Shown here: one piece after another, positions 15,285-21,886 of the stretch
Numbering within the stretch: position 1 is the first letter of the stretch
How the letters are laid out: each line of letters begins with the position of its first letter
Assembly: GCA_016283605.1 (NCBI GenBank)
Contig: JAEENF010000188.1
Span: 1-21,886, forward strand
DNA: 21,886 bases
Reading direction: 5' to 3'
Source: Prevotella sp.
GTDB taxonomy: Bacteria > Bacteroidota > Bacteroidia > Bacteroidales > Bacteroidaceae
Made by a program: the position numbers and the translations under genes
The notes under the pieces: generated by a model
The model's input: only the letters and a program-made list of their open reading frames with translations
Database searches by the model: none
Told to the model about the DNA's origin: nothing

Positions 15285-16145
15285 TTATTTATTAATTCTT
15301 ATTATTCTGATACCAGTATGAGAAGGATGCTTCTGAAGATACTCAAAGAGTGTCATCGGCTCTTCGACAACCTTCTTGTGCAACTGTGAAGCGTTAAGCA
15401 GATGGAGTCCGTCCTGTTTCCATACCGCAAAGCCCAGATGAGCAATATCGAGACCAGGCTTGTTACAGGTGATCGCAATAATATCGCCATCGTGGACAGC
15501 TTCACGCATTTCTCGCGTATTCTTGACGTCAGTCTTGGGAATGAATCGGAACTGAAGGCCGTTAAGCTGTTGTTCCATCTGACTGATTTCTGTGACATAT
15601 TCAGGGTGAGCGCGCAATGCCTTATAACTCTGCGGATGCTCGCTCATATAGTTGACCTTGATGGTTTGTAAAGCAGTAAAAGGCGGATTGGGCGACTGTA
15701 TCTCAGTGACAATGCCGGCCTTCGTGTTTTCGAGAATCCAGTCTGTAAAATAATGGATTCGTGACGGATAACGGTTGATGATACCATTTCTATAACGCAT
15801 AGCGACCAAGGCGTTCAGATAGTCGCGATAGGTATAGAGATTACGGTAAGCACAGAGCGTCAAAGCCGTCACATTTTCAACCAGCGTTGTACAATCCAAC
15901 TGACGCGTATTGACCACCAGTCGCTCTTCATCAAGAACTTCAAGTGTATAGGCCACATAAGGTCGGCCCAGGAATTTTCTGGCGAAGAACAATTGGTAAT
16001 TGGTGGTTCGATCCTGATGTCTGGCCTCGTCAAGCCATTTGACGATGGTCTCGCTGTCTGTCGGCTGGTCATAAGGAACGACATATTGGGCCTTTGACAT
16101 CACGCACACCAACATACCTATTATATATATATATAGCCTCTTCAT
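15285..16145 (-). CDS. DUF1460 protein (N-acetylmuramoyl-L-alanine amidase-like, NlpC/P60 fold)
   Basis: Exported protein of 286 residues. The signal peptide (1-19) ends at SKAQ. DUF1460 proteins have a cysteine-peptidase-like fold and are related to cell-wall amidases. The probable nucleophile is Cys85 in RQLDCTTLVENV, and the partner histidine is His236 in LDIAHLGFAVW; His248 and Asn251 in LHLLNAS lie in the next strand. Substrate is presumably peptidoglycan or its fragments in the periplasm, by family analogy. Its start overlaps the end of the DUF4421 gene by four bases, so the two are translationally coupled. Confidence 0.85.
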   Translation of the reverse strand: MKRLYIYIIGMLVCVMSKAQYVVPYDQPTDSETIVKWLDEARHQDRTTNYQLFFARKFLGRPYVAYTLEVLDEERLVVNTRQLDCTTLVENVTALTLCAYRNLYTYRDYLNALVAMRYRNGIINRYPSRIHYFTDWILENTKAGIVTEIQSPNPPFTALQTIKVNYMSEHPQSYKALRAHPEYVTEISQMEQQLNGLQFRFIPKTDVKNTREMREAVHDGDIIAITCNKPGLDIAHLGFAVWKQDGLHLLNASQLHKKVVEEPMTLFEYLQKHPSHTGIRIIRINK

Positions 16146-17245
16146 CCTTTGTTCTTTCTGTATTTTTTCTTAAGCTTAAAATTGTAGCCGATATAGGCAT
16201 TAAAAGAGCCGAAAATGTTGTTGGCCGTGAAACGCGATGTGTGATAATTGTTGGTGCGCAGAATAATACTGAGCCCAGTATACCATCGCGTATTGTTGTA
16301 GACCAAAGCAAAACGTCCAAGCAAGTCAATATTGACTTTCTTCAAGTCGAGACCTTTCTTCTCGTCGGCCACTTCACCATAGGTGGTCTTATAGGCCATA
16401 GCCACTTGTCCGCTGGCACAAGCCAACCAGTCTTTAGCAAAGACCCAGTTATAAGCATAGCCGCCAGAGAGCATAAAATCGTTATATTTTACACTCTTGA
16501 ACATCAGGCCACTGTCAAGTTTAATCTCCTCCCCTATCGGCATTCTTGAATTGAGCGTTCTGTGCAGATGTTCATAATCCAGATCCAACGTATTATTCGT
16601 ATAACCTGCACCAGCCAACCACGAACCACAACTGATCTTCTGACAGGTACTTTGTCCGAAGGCGGCTGGATAAGAGAATCTACCGTGATTGAAGATATAA
16701 TAGGCACTTAAACCCGTCATTCCAACGTTGACGCCAGAGAAAGGAATATCCTCAAAGAGGTCACCATCAATGCCGTATCCCAGTTTCACGTCTCTGATCT
16801 TATAGTCGTGACCCGTCCTGCGGTAGTAGAAATCAATACCTACCTGTGAGGAATAGATACTGATATCAAACTCCTTGCGGAGTCCATTGCTGTCGAATCC
16901 CAATTTATCAATAGAAAACGTATAGCCGAGGAAAATCCATCGCCATCCGAAGTAAGGGCCTACCTTTAATTGTCCGTCAGGCGACAGCTTGATACTCTGA
17001 CCGTTGCTGCCAAGACTGAAACTCTCATAGGTACGTGTAACCTGTCCCATGACGGTGAATTCATAGTGCTGAGGTTCGATATATTCATCCTCCAATCGGT
17101 CAAAACCTCGGATAGTACGTCGTATCATACCCAGTTCAGATGGATTAGTACCCTCCGAAACGGTTCTGAGGGTATCAGCTTTCTCTTGGGCCATCATGGT
17201 GACTACTTGCATGACAAATATGAGTATGATACAATATCTCAACAT
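16142..17245 (-). CDS. DUF4421 outer-membrane beta-barrel-like protein
   Basis: Exported protein of 367 residues with a signal peptide (1-19, ending MMAQ). The mature part is built of alternating, aromatic-rich strands such as YFGWRWIFLGYTFSID, FDISIYSSQVGIDFYYRR and a final FGSFNAYIGYNFKLKKKY, the appearance of an outer-membrane barrel. It fits the DUF4421 family of Bacteroidetes, whose role is unknown. Coupling with the amidase-like DUF1460 gene (4-base overlap) suggests that the two act together at the envelope. It starts six bases after the oxidoreductase stop. Confidence 0.82.
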   Translation of the reverse strand: MLRYCIILIFVMQVVTMMAQEKADTLRTVSEGTNPSELGMIRRTIRGFDRLEDEYIEPQHYEFTVMGQVTRTYESFSLGSNGQSIKLSPDGQLKVGPYFGWRWIFLGYTFSIDKLGFDSNGLRKEFDISIYSSQVGIDFYYRRTGHDYKIRDVKLGYGIDGDLFEDIPFSGVNVGMTGLSAYYIFNHGRFSYPAAFGQSTCQKISCGSWLAGAGYTNNTLDLDYEHLHRTLNSRMPIGEEIKLDSGLMFKSVKYNDFMLSGGYAYNWVFAKDWLACASGQVAMAYKTTYGEVADEKKGLDLKKVNIDLLGRFALVYNNTRWYTGLSIILRTNNYHTSRFTANNIFGSFNAYIGYNFKLKKKYRKNKG

Positions 17246-17251
17246 CTGTAA

Positions 17252-18244
17252 TCAGATTTTACCAAGAATACGGTCCATCGCCCAGTTAACAGGTGTAGCC
17301 GAAAAACTGGTACAAGTACATACAGAGAGACCTTGCAGATGCTCTATCACGTTTTTAATCAACGGATACTGCACGTAAGGAGGATTAGGAACTTCGATAT
17401 TCTCATCGCCATGACTCGTCTGAAGACGGATAGGTGTATAGTCGAAGATAGAAAAGCTGACCAATCCCTCAGTACCGATAATCTCGATACAGTCTTCTCG
17501 GGCACTCTCATGAGCGACATAGCACCACGATCCACTGCCAGGCAGACCGTTCTCGAAAAGAAAACTGGCGCTTACAGAGTCTTCAGCCTCATAGAATCCG
17601 CCCCGATTGGCACAGATTCCTCGCGCCTCCAGAATCACCCCGAACATGTCCTGCAAGAGATCGAGCTGATGAGGTGCCATATCATAGAAATAACCACCAC
17701 CTGCAATCTCGGGCTGAAGTCGCCAAGGCAGAGGCGCATGATTCCTGATGGCCTCGGCATCGGCTTCACGTAAGGGTTCTGTATAGCGGATCTGTACGTT
17801 CAGCACCTTCCCTATCCTACCGCTTTTCACAATGTCCTTCACCTTCTGGAAATAAGGAAGATAGCGCCTGTAATAGGCCACAAAACAGGGTACTCCCGTT
17901 TGTTCGGAGATGCGATTGATACGGGCACAGTCCTCATAGGATGAAGCCAATGGCTTTTCCACATAAACAGGCTTGCCGGCCTTCATCGCCATAATGGCAT
18001 AAGTGGCATGACTCGACGGCGGTGTAGCCACATAGATGGCATTCACATCGGGATCGTCGATGAGTTCCTGAGCATCGGTATACCATTTTCGTATGCCGTG
18101 CAACACGGCATAGCTCCGGGCATGCTTCTCAGTGCGACTCATCACGGCTTCAACTGAAGAGCCTTCGACTTCGCTAAAAGCCGGACCGCTTTTCCGCTCT
18201 GTCACATCACCGCATCCGATGAATCCCCACTTTAATATCTTCAT
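17252..18244 (-). CDS. Gfo/Idh/MocA-family NAD(P)-dependent oxidoreductase
   Basis: Cytoplasmic sugar-type dehydrogenase of 330 residues. The Rossmann domain begins WGFIGCGDVTERKSGPAF (6-23). The family catalytic lysine is Lys97 in VEKPLA, and the second active-site cluster is GGGYFYDMAPHQLD (182-195) with Asp188 and His192. The substrate is unknown; related enzymes oxidise or epimerise sugars, inositols or amino-sugars. First gene of the minus-strand operon leading through DUF4421 and DUF1460 to the YkvA-like gene. Its promoter region is shared with the divergent membrane protein gene. Pairing with cell-envelope genes suggests, without proof, a sugar or muropeptide-related substrate. Confidence 0.92.
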   Translation of the reverse strand: MKILKWGFIGCGDVTERKSGPAFSEVEGSSVEAVMSRTEKHARSYAVLHGIRKWYTDAQELIDDPDVNAIYVATPPSSHATYAIMAMKAGKPVYVEKPLASSYEDCARINRISEQTGVPCFVAYYRRYLPYFQKVKDIVKSGRIGKVLNVQIRYTEPLREADAEAIRNHAPLPWRLQPEIAGGGYFYDMAPHQLDLLQDMFGVILEARGICANRGGFYEAEDSVSASFLFENGLPGSGSWCYVAHESAREDCIEIIGTEGLVSFSIFDYTPIRLQTSHGDENIEVPNPPYVQYPLIKNVIEHLQGLSVCTCTSFSATPVNWAMDRILGKI

Positions 18245-18271
18245 AAAATGTTTTAATTTCTTCTAATAATG

Positions 18272-18306
18272 GTGCAAAGTTACAAAAAAACTATGTACCT
18301 TTGCAC
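18272..18306. promoter_or_regulatory. Overlapping divergent promoters arranged as an inverted repeat
   Basis: GTGCAAAG (18272-18279) and CTTTGCAC (18299-18306) form a perfect 8-bp inverted repeat around 19 bases. Each arm is part of a -7 box: TAACTTTG on the minus strand (18282-18275, for the oxidoreductase operon) and TACCTTTG on the plus strand (18296-18303, for the membrane protein and hisB). Each promoter's -33 position falls within the other's -7 region, so the two cannot be occupied together. Confidence 0.6.
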
Positions 18307-18333
18307 ATATTATTCAAAATAATAACATGTTTT

Positions 18334-18819
18334 ATGGAAAATCTGAAGTTATTCCTGCGCCGGAAATGGTATTGGATATTGATTTATGCCTTATGTTATA
18401 GTGGATTGACGACACTGATCATCTATCGTTTCACGTTGGTGCCCATGTTGCCAGTAATCATTGCCATACTGCCATTATTGCTCGTACCATTGTTCTATAT
18501 AGGTGCTTTGCTTTGGATGGGACTTCGGAAGCATGTCTTAACCAAAAAACTTGCTCAGAACCTCACGGAATGCACAGGTATTGCCCTGCTCACCACCGTC
18601 GTGACCATACTGCCGGCAGTGATTCTCTCGCTGGCAAATATCCAGGCTCATATCGGTGAGTTCATGGGCGACAAGATAGGACTCCCCTCATATATGCTGG
18701 TGATGACGCTGCTGGTCCTGTTCTTCTCAGGATGCATTCAGGCAACAGCCTCTCTCCTATCCTACCAGCCTGTATTCAGTAAAATCAAGGAATCAACACC
18801 AAAAACACAGAATAAATGA
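18334..18819 (+). CDS. Small multi-spanning membrane protein of unknown function
   Basis: Protein of 161 residues with about five hydrophobic segments (roughly 12-31, 34-62, 83-104 and 117-146) and short charged ends. I do not recognise the family. The open frame extends upstream to 18301, but those codons overlap the -7 promoter box, so the start is placed at ATG 18334 (MENLKLFLRRKWYW). It is the first gene of a two-gene unit: its stop overlaps the hisB start by ATGA, indicating translational coupling. The coupling to hisB does not by itself point to a role in histidine synthesis. Confidence 0.75.
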   Translation: MENLKLFLRRKWYWILIYALCYSGLTTLIIYRFTLVPMLPVIIAILPLLLVPLFYIGALLWMGLRKHVLTKKLAQNLTECTGIALLTTVVTILPAVILSLANIQAHIGEFMGDKIGLPSYMLVMTLLVLFFSGCIQATASLLSYQPVFSKIKESTPKTQNK

Positions 18820-19886
18820 AACGACTTCTCTTTATCGACCGTGATGGGACGCTCATTGAGGAACCCGCCGACGAACAGATTGACGATTTCGCAAAACTCA
18901 AGTTTACGAAAGGCGTCTTCCGCAATCTCAATTTCATCCGTCAACATACTGACTTCGAGTTTGTGATGGTGAGTAACCAGGATGGTCTTGGAACCGATGC
19001 TTTCCCAGAAGACACCTTCTGGCCAGTCCACAACTTTATTCTCCAGACTCTCGAAGGCGAAGGCATCACTTTCGATGAGACCCTCATCGACCCGCACTTC
19101 CCAGAGGACAATGCCCCTACTCGCAAGCCCAATACCGGCCTTGTGGAGAAATACATGAAAGATCCGGATTACGACATCGCCAATTCCTATGTCATCGGTG
19201 ATCGCGAGACGGATCGGAAATTCGCTGAGAATATCGGTTGTAAGTCGCTGATATTAAGTGATGAAGGTATGTCTTGGGACAAGATCAGCGAACTGTTGTT
19301 TGCAGGCGAACGGACGGCTGAGGTGAAACGGACAACGAAAGAAACCGATATCCATGTGAAGGTGAATCTCGATGGCACAGGCCAGTGTGACATCAGCACA
19401 GGACTGGGTTTCTTCGACCACATGCTTGAGCAGATCGGCAAGCACGGCAGCATCGACCTCCTGATTCACACCAAAGGCGACCTTGAGGTGGATGAACATC
19501 ATACTATTGAGGATACGGCCATCGCCCTTGGAGAGTGTATTCTCACTGCACTTGGCAACAAGCGCGGCATAGAACGCTATGGCTACTGTCTGCCTATGGA
19601 TGACTGTCTGTGTTCCGTCGCCCTCGACTTCGGCGGTCGTCCTTGGCTGGTTTGGGATGCTGAGTTCCATCGCGAGAAGATTGGCGAGATGCCCACAGAG
19701 ATGTTCCTCCACTTCTTCAAGAGTCTCTCTGATGCAGCCAAGATGAATCTGAACATCAAGGCCGAAGGTCAGAATGAGCACCACAAGATCGAAGGCATCT
19801 TCAAGGCCCTAGCCCGTTCGCTGAAGATGGCAGTCCGTCGCGACATCTATCATTACGAACTCCCCAGCACCAAAGGTTTATTGTAA
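18816..19886 (+). CDS. hisB: Bifunctional histidinol-phosphatase / imidazoleglycerol-phosphate dehydratase
   Basis: Catalyses two steps of histidine synthesis: dehydration of imidazoleglycerol phosphate and dephosphorylation of histidinol phosphate. The protein has 356 residues. The N-terminal HAD phosphatase (1-160) has the nucleophile motif FIDRDGTL (Asp8, Asp10), a VSNQDGLG motif and IGDRETD. The dehydratase domain (from about 166) shows the manganese ligand motifs FFDHMLEQIGKHG (199-211), EVDEHHTIED (224-233) and NEHHKIE (320-326). The zinc loop of the E. coli enzyme (Cys-Pro-His and Cys-X-Cys) reads IDPHFPEDNAPTRKP here, keeping only the histidine; the same loss is, as far as I recall, usual in Bacteroidetes. 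No other his gene is in this window. Confidence 0.95.
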   Translation: MKRLLFIDRDGTLIEEPADEQIDDFAKLKFTKGVFRNLNFIRQHTDFEFVMVSNQDGLGTDAFPEDTFWPVHNFILQTLEGEGITFDETLIDPHFPEDNAPTRKPNTGLVEKYMKDPDYDIANSYVIGDRETDRKFAENIGCKSLILSDEGMSWDKISELLFAGERTAEVKRTTKETDIHVKVNLDGTGQCDISTGLGFFDHMLEQIGKHGSIDLLIHTKGDLEVDEHHTIEDTAIALGECILTALGNKRGIERYGYCLPMDDCLCSVALDFGGRPWLVWDAEFHREKIGEMPTEMFLHFFKSLSDAAKMNLNIKAEGQNEHHKIEGIFKALARSLKMAVRRDIYHYELPSTKGLL

Positions 19887-19895
19887 TTCCGTAAC

Positions 19896-20360
19896 TTACT
19901 GAAATATAGAGGCTATCAATCCACAGATAGCCTCTAAATATTTGCAGTCTGTATCGTCGAATGTAGCCAGTTCCTTACTGTCAATATCGAGGACTGCTGT
20001 CACCTCACCGCTGTCAGAAAACAGCGGCACGACAATCTCCGAGCGTGAGAGACTGCTGCAGGCGATATGTCCAGGAAACTGCTCCACGTCAGGCACCACG
20101 ATGGTCTCGCGCTGCTTCCAGGCCGAACCGCATACTCCTTTTCCGTATGGGATATGCATACAGGCCACAGGCCCCTGAAACGGTCCCAGCAGCAGTTCAT
20201 TGCCTACCACCCGATAGAATCCTGTCCAGAAGAATCCCATCTCCTGTTGAATGGCTGCACACACATTGGCCATCACAGCAATGGCATCCGTCTCACCCTC
20301 TGTCAGGCTCTTGACCTGCTCAGTTAGCAGGCTGTATTTCTCTTCTTTTTCTGTCATCAT
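19896..20360 (-). CDS. msrC: Free methionine-(R)-sulfoxide reductase (GAF-domain fRMsr)
   Basis: Reduces free methionine-(R)-sulfoxide, with thioredoxin recycling in related enzymes. The 154-residue protein is a single GAF domain. Three cysteines, Cys67 (GPVACMHIPYGKG), Cys77 (GVCGSAWK) and Cys101 (FPGHIACSS), have exactly the spacing of the catalytic and resolving cysteines in E. coli fRMsr (84, 94, 118). Other landmarks are FFWTGFYRV near 43-51 and VVPLFSDSGEVTAVLDIDS. The frame starts with two ATGs; 20360 is used. It is monocistronic, with a clear promoter and convergent to hisB. Confidence 0.92.
   Translation of the reverse strand: MMTEKEEKYSLLTEQVKSLTEGETDAIAVMANVCAAIQQEMGFFWTGFYRVVGNELLLGPFQGPVACMHIPYGKGVCGSAWKQRETIVVPDVEQFPGHIACSSLSRSEIVVPLFSDSGEVTAVLDIDSKELATFDDTDCKYLEAICGLIASIFQ
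19907..19936. terminator. Hairpin inside the 3' end of the msrC-like gene, probable terminator for hisB
   Basis: TAGAGGCTATC (19907-19917) pairs perfectly with GATAGCCTCTA (19926-19936), an 11-bp stem with an 8-base loop. It lies 20 bases past the hisB stop but inside the last codons of the convergent gene. T-runs on both sides are weak (AATATTT and TATATTT). Confidence 0.45.
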
Positions 20361-20401
20361 TGCGTTGTATTTAAACTCTAATTACTATCCTCAGGACGCT
20401 G

Positions 20402-20432
20402 CAAATATACATATTATATTTTAATCGGCGAA
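20402..20432 (-). promoter_or_regulatory. Bacteroidetes-type promoter of the fRMsr gene
   Basis: Minus-strand TATATTTG (plus CAAATATA, 20402-20409) is a perfect -7 box. TTCG (20429-20432) lies 19 bases away, the same TTCG-N19-TAnnTTTG pattern seen before dcuB. Transcription should start near 20395, about 35 bases before the ATG. Confidence 0.65.
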
Positions 20433-20522
20433 GGAATTTTGTGATTTTTTGGCAACAACCGCAACATTATTAAATAATGTGTAAAATAGTGGTTGATTAT
20501 AATTATTCTCAAAGATTATTCG

Positions 20523-20530
20523 TATCTTTG
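20523..20530 (+). promoter_or_regulatory. -7 box before the truncated kinase-like gene
   Basis: TATCTTTG matches the Bacteroidetes consensus and lies 25 bases before ATG 20556. No TTTG is found at the expected distance upstream (the bases there are TAAT), so strength is uncertain. Confidence 0.45.
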
Positions 20531-20555
20531 CAATCATAAAGAGAATAATCAGGTT

Positions 20556-21038
20556 ATGGATGTATTGAACGACATATACGCCGCCATCGCAGCCGAAGGT
20601 TTTACGGCCAGAACGCTGCAAATGATTGATAACTACGCAAAAGACATACAAAATGGGAGAGAAGATTTTTCTAGATTCAATCTATCAGAGCATGCAGGAC
20701 TCTGCAAGGGAGGCTCGCCTCTCATTGGGGCGTCCATCGTCGCATGCTACGCGACAGCAAGCCTTAGAGCAAGTTGCGATGCTGAAGGCCGCCAAGGACA
20801 GAGCCAGTCGAGAGCAGAAGTAAGCTCGCTTAACTTATGCCGAGACGCAGCCTGTGCTCGCTCGACAGGGCAAGGAAGCCCAGCAAACTGGGAAATAGAT
20901 GAGCAGCAGGAGAAGCTCATAGAACAATGGGCTAAGGCGGCGAATCTGTGGGAGGATGATTCAGAGCATATACTTACTGCGGAGTTTGGCCCCAAGATAG
21001 CACAGGGTGCCGAAGCAAAGGTATATTATAGTATTTGA
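20556..21038 (+). pseudogene. Truncated gene resembling the N-terminal part of a phage/element-associated polyvalent kinase-like protein
   Basis: Open frame of 160 codons beginning MDVLNDIYAAIAAEGF, with LSEHAGLCKGG, LIGASIVACYA and IDEQQEKLIEQWAKAANLW. These strings resemble, from memory, Bacteroides and Prevotella proteins annotated as containing a putative polyvalent protein kinase domain. The last residues, FGPKIAQGAEAKVYY, look like the glycine-rich nucleotide-binding loop at the start of a kinase fold. The frame then stops after two more codons, so the catalytic part is missing. The middle (about 92-125, RASCDAEGRQGQSQ onward) is Cys/Ser/Arg-rich and low in structure. A promoter box lies upstream, so the fragment may still be expressed. 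The frame is open from 20493, but ATG 20556 follows the promoter. Family assignment is a resemblance, not certain. Confidence 0.5.
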
Positions 21039-21576
21039 AAGAGTATGAAAAAGAGGCTTTAATTGAGTATTGCCTAACCTTTATTTGATTTTTTATGGTA
21101 GGTTATAGGAATTTCCACTATGTAAGATGAAAATGAAAGAAATACTTGAAGATAATAATAGGGAGGATATATTGTGACAATCAGGTTATAATATGGCAAA
21201 AAATGTAGTTTTTATAATGTTTTTTGTAGTGAACGGCAAAAAAAATGGTCGTTTTCGGCAACTATAGATGTTAAAAAGTTCGCTAAATGGCTCACTTCAA
21301 AACCTGTTTACGTGAGACTCTGCGGTCAATAGGGGTAGACCTGTTTTGTAATAAATGAAGAAACATATTTACAAGAAACCGTTTGAGAATTGAGTATTTT
21401 CGGACGGTGATGAAGTGGCTGGAAATACGGAAGTTATGAGGATTTGTAAGTGGTTGAGAGTGAGTGTGTTGGAAATTTGAAAGTTTTTTGAGCTGCGGAG
21501 AGGCCTAGTTTAAGGGCAGAGAAGCGGCACTTTGCAGTAAGTAAAGAGGCTGTTTAGTTACGGTAAAAGTATTGTT

Positions 21577-21610
21577 CCCTTACTGGGGAAATATTGTTCC
21601 CTAGTAAGGG
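21577..21610. repeat. 14-bp imperfect palindrome with internal direct repeat
   Basis: CCCTTACTGGGGAA (21577-21590) pairs with TTCCCTAGTAAGGG (21597-21610) around an ATATTG loop, with a single G-T position. The motif TATTGTTCCCT occurs twice (21570-21580 and 21592-21602). No T-run follows, so it is unlikely to be a simple terminator. Confidence 0.65.
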
Positions 21611-21621
21611 CGCAAAAATGG

Positions 21622-21725
21622 TGTAAAATATGTCAGAACTTTTGATTTTCGAAGAGATTTGTAAGGCCTTCGCGCTCTAGTTTGCACAATTACGAAGGCT
21701 AAAATATTAGCCAATTTATTTTACA
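21622..21725. repeat. Nested inverted repeats that could fold a 104-base structure
   Basis: TGTAAAATA (21622-21630) is complementary to TATTTTACA (21717-21725). Inside, GCCTTCG (21666-21672) pairs with CGAAGGC (21693-21699), and GGCTAA/TTAGCC (21697-21712) forms a competing hairpin sharing the GGC. TTTGTAA (21658-21664) also matches TTACAAA (21727-21733). In AT-rich DNA some pairings may be chance. Confidence 0.35.
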
Positions 21726-21886
21726 TTTACAAACATTTTAACAGTACTTGTCTGCTGAAGATGGGGCAAAAATGGGCTTTTGTTGCGTTGCAATGTTGCA
21801 ATAAGCACCTCCCACCCCATCCAGAAACTACCTACTGGATAGTATTTGGAACATTATGATAAATAGAATTGTTATTTTTATGTATT

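Larger units (their letters stand above)
21039..21886. other. 848-base AT-rich region without a convincing gene
   Basis: No frame here exceeds about 46 codons. Two short ones overlap in different frames: a 24-codon frame from ATG 21193, and a 46-codon frame ending at 21332 that has no ATG start and reads TIDVKKFAKWLTSKPVYVRL. Both look like fragments of decayed coding sequence. Further right are a 14-bp hairpin (21577-21610) and nested inverted repeats (21622-21733). The composition is clearly more AT-rich than the genes to the left. It is probably the decayed remainder of an accessory element. Confidence 0.6.

Noticed and set aside
18301..18333. Extended start of the small membrane protein gene
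   Set aside because: The bases overlap the -7 promoter box, so they would not be transcribed.
21121..21180. Short frame MKMKEILEDNNREDIL
   Set aside because: Sixteen codons with no upstream signal in a decayed region; not distinguishable from chance.
21856..21886. Possible gene start (MINRIVIFMY...) running off the right edge
   Set aside because: Only ten codons are visible, and no consensus promoter or ribosome-binding site is seen; it cannot be judged from this window.

Overview
The window looks like a chromosomal segment of a Bacteroidales bacterium, most probably Prevotella or a close relative. Three things point there. Several upstream regions carry the Bacteroidetes-type promoter (a TTTG-like -33 box, 19 bases, then TAnnTTTG). 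Shine-Dalgarno sequences are weak. The gene families are typical of the order: DUF4296, DUF3256, DUF4421 and DUF1460 proteins, type 2 isoleucyl- and eukaryote-like prolyl-tRNA synthetases, bifunctional HisB, and DcuB for succinate/fumarate exchange. The genus is inferred from overall resemblance, not proven.

Layout. 1-375: a 37-residue peptide gene on the minus strand that is hidden by a longer antisense frame, its terminator, a heptamer repeat and a bidirectional terminator. 376-1818 (minus): dcuB. 2003-11467 (plus): a probable eight-gene operon from one clear promoter, comprising ileS, a cysteine-free DksA/TraR-like protein, lspA, a DUF4296 lipoprotein, a NupG-like nucleoside transporter, rsmE, paaK and a DUF3256 exported protein. 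11525-11666: an apparently unannotated small RNA with its own promoter and a strong intrinsic terminator. 11732-13213 (minus): proS, whose start should be moved downstream. 13385-14785 (plus): an OmpA-like lipoprotein and the peptidoglycan glycosyltransferase mtgA. 14877-18244 (minus): a tight four-gene operon (Gfo/Idh/MocA oxidoreductase, DUF4421 barrel, DUF1460 amidase-like protein, YkvA-like protein). 18334-19886 (plus): a small membrane protein overlapping hisB. 19896-20360 (minus): free methionine-(R)-sulfoxide reductase.

20361-21886 differs from the rest. It holds a truncated gene resembling the N-terminal part of a mobile-element-associated kinase-like protein. About 850 AT-rich bases follow with no convincing gene, but with a 14-bp hairpin and nested inverted repeats. 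This looks like a decayed accessory segment.

Functionally the core genes cover translation (ileS, proS, rsmE), envelope and lipoprotein biogenesis (lspA with its lipoprotein neighbour, OmpA-like lipoprotein, mtgA, DUF1460 and DUF4421 proteins), anaerobic metabolism (dcuB, paaK), nucleoside uptake, histidine synthesis and oxidative repair. The points most worth a second look are the small RNA at 11525-11666, the swapped GXHH signature in IleRS (a known marker of strong mupirocin resistance), the overlapping face-to-face promoters at 18272-18306, and the remnant with structured DNA at the right edge. I see no CRISPR array, tRNA, rRNA or complete insertion sequence.
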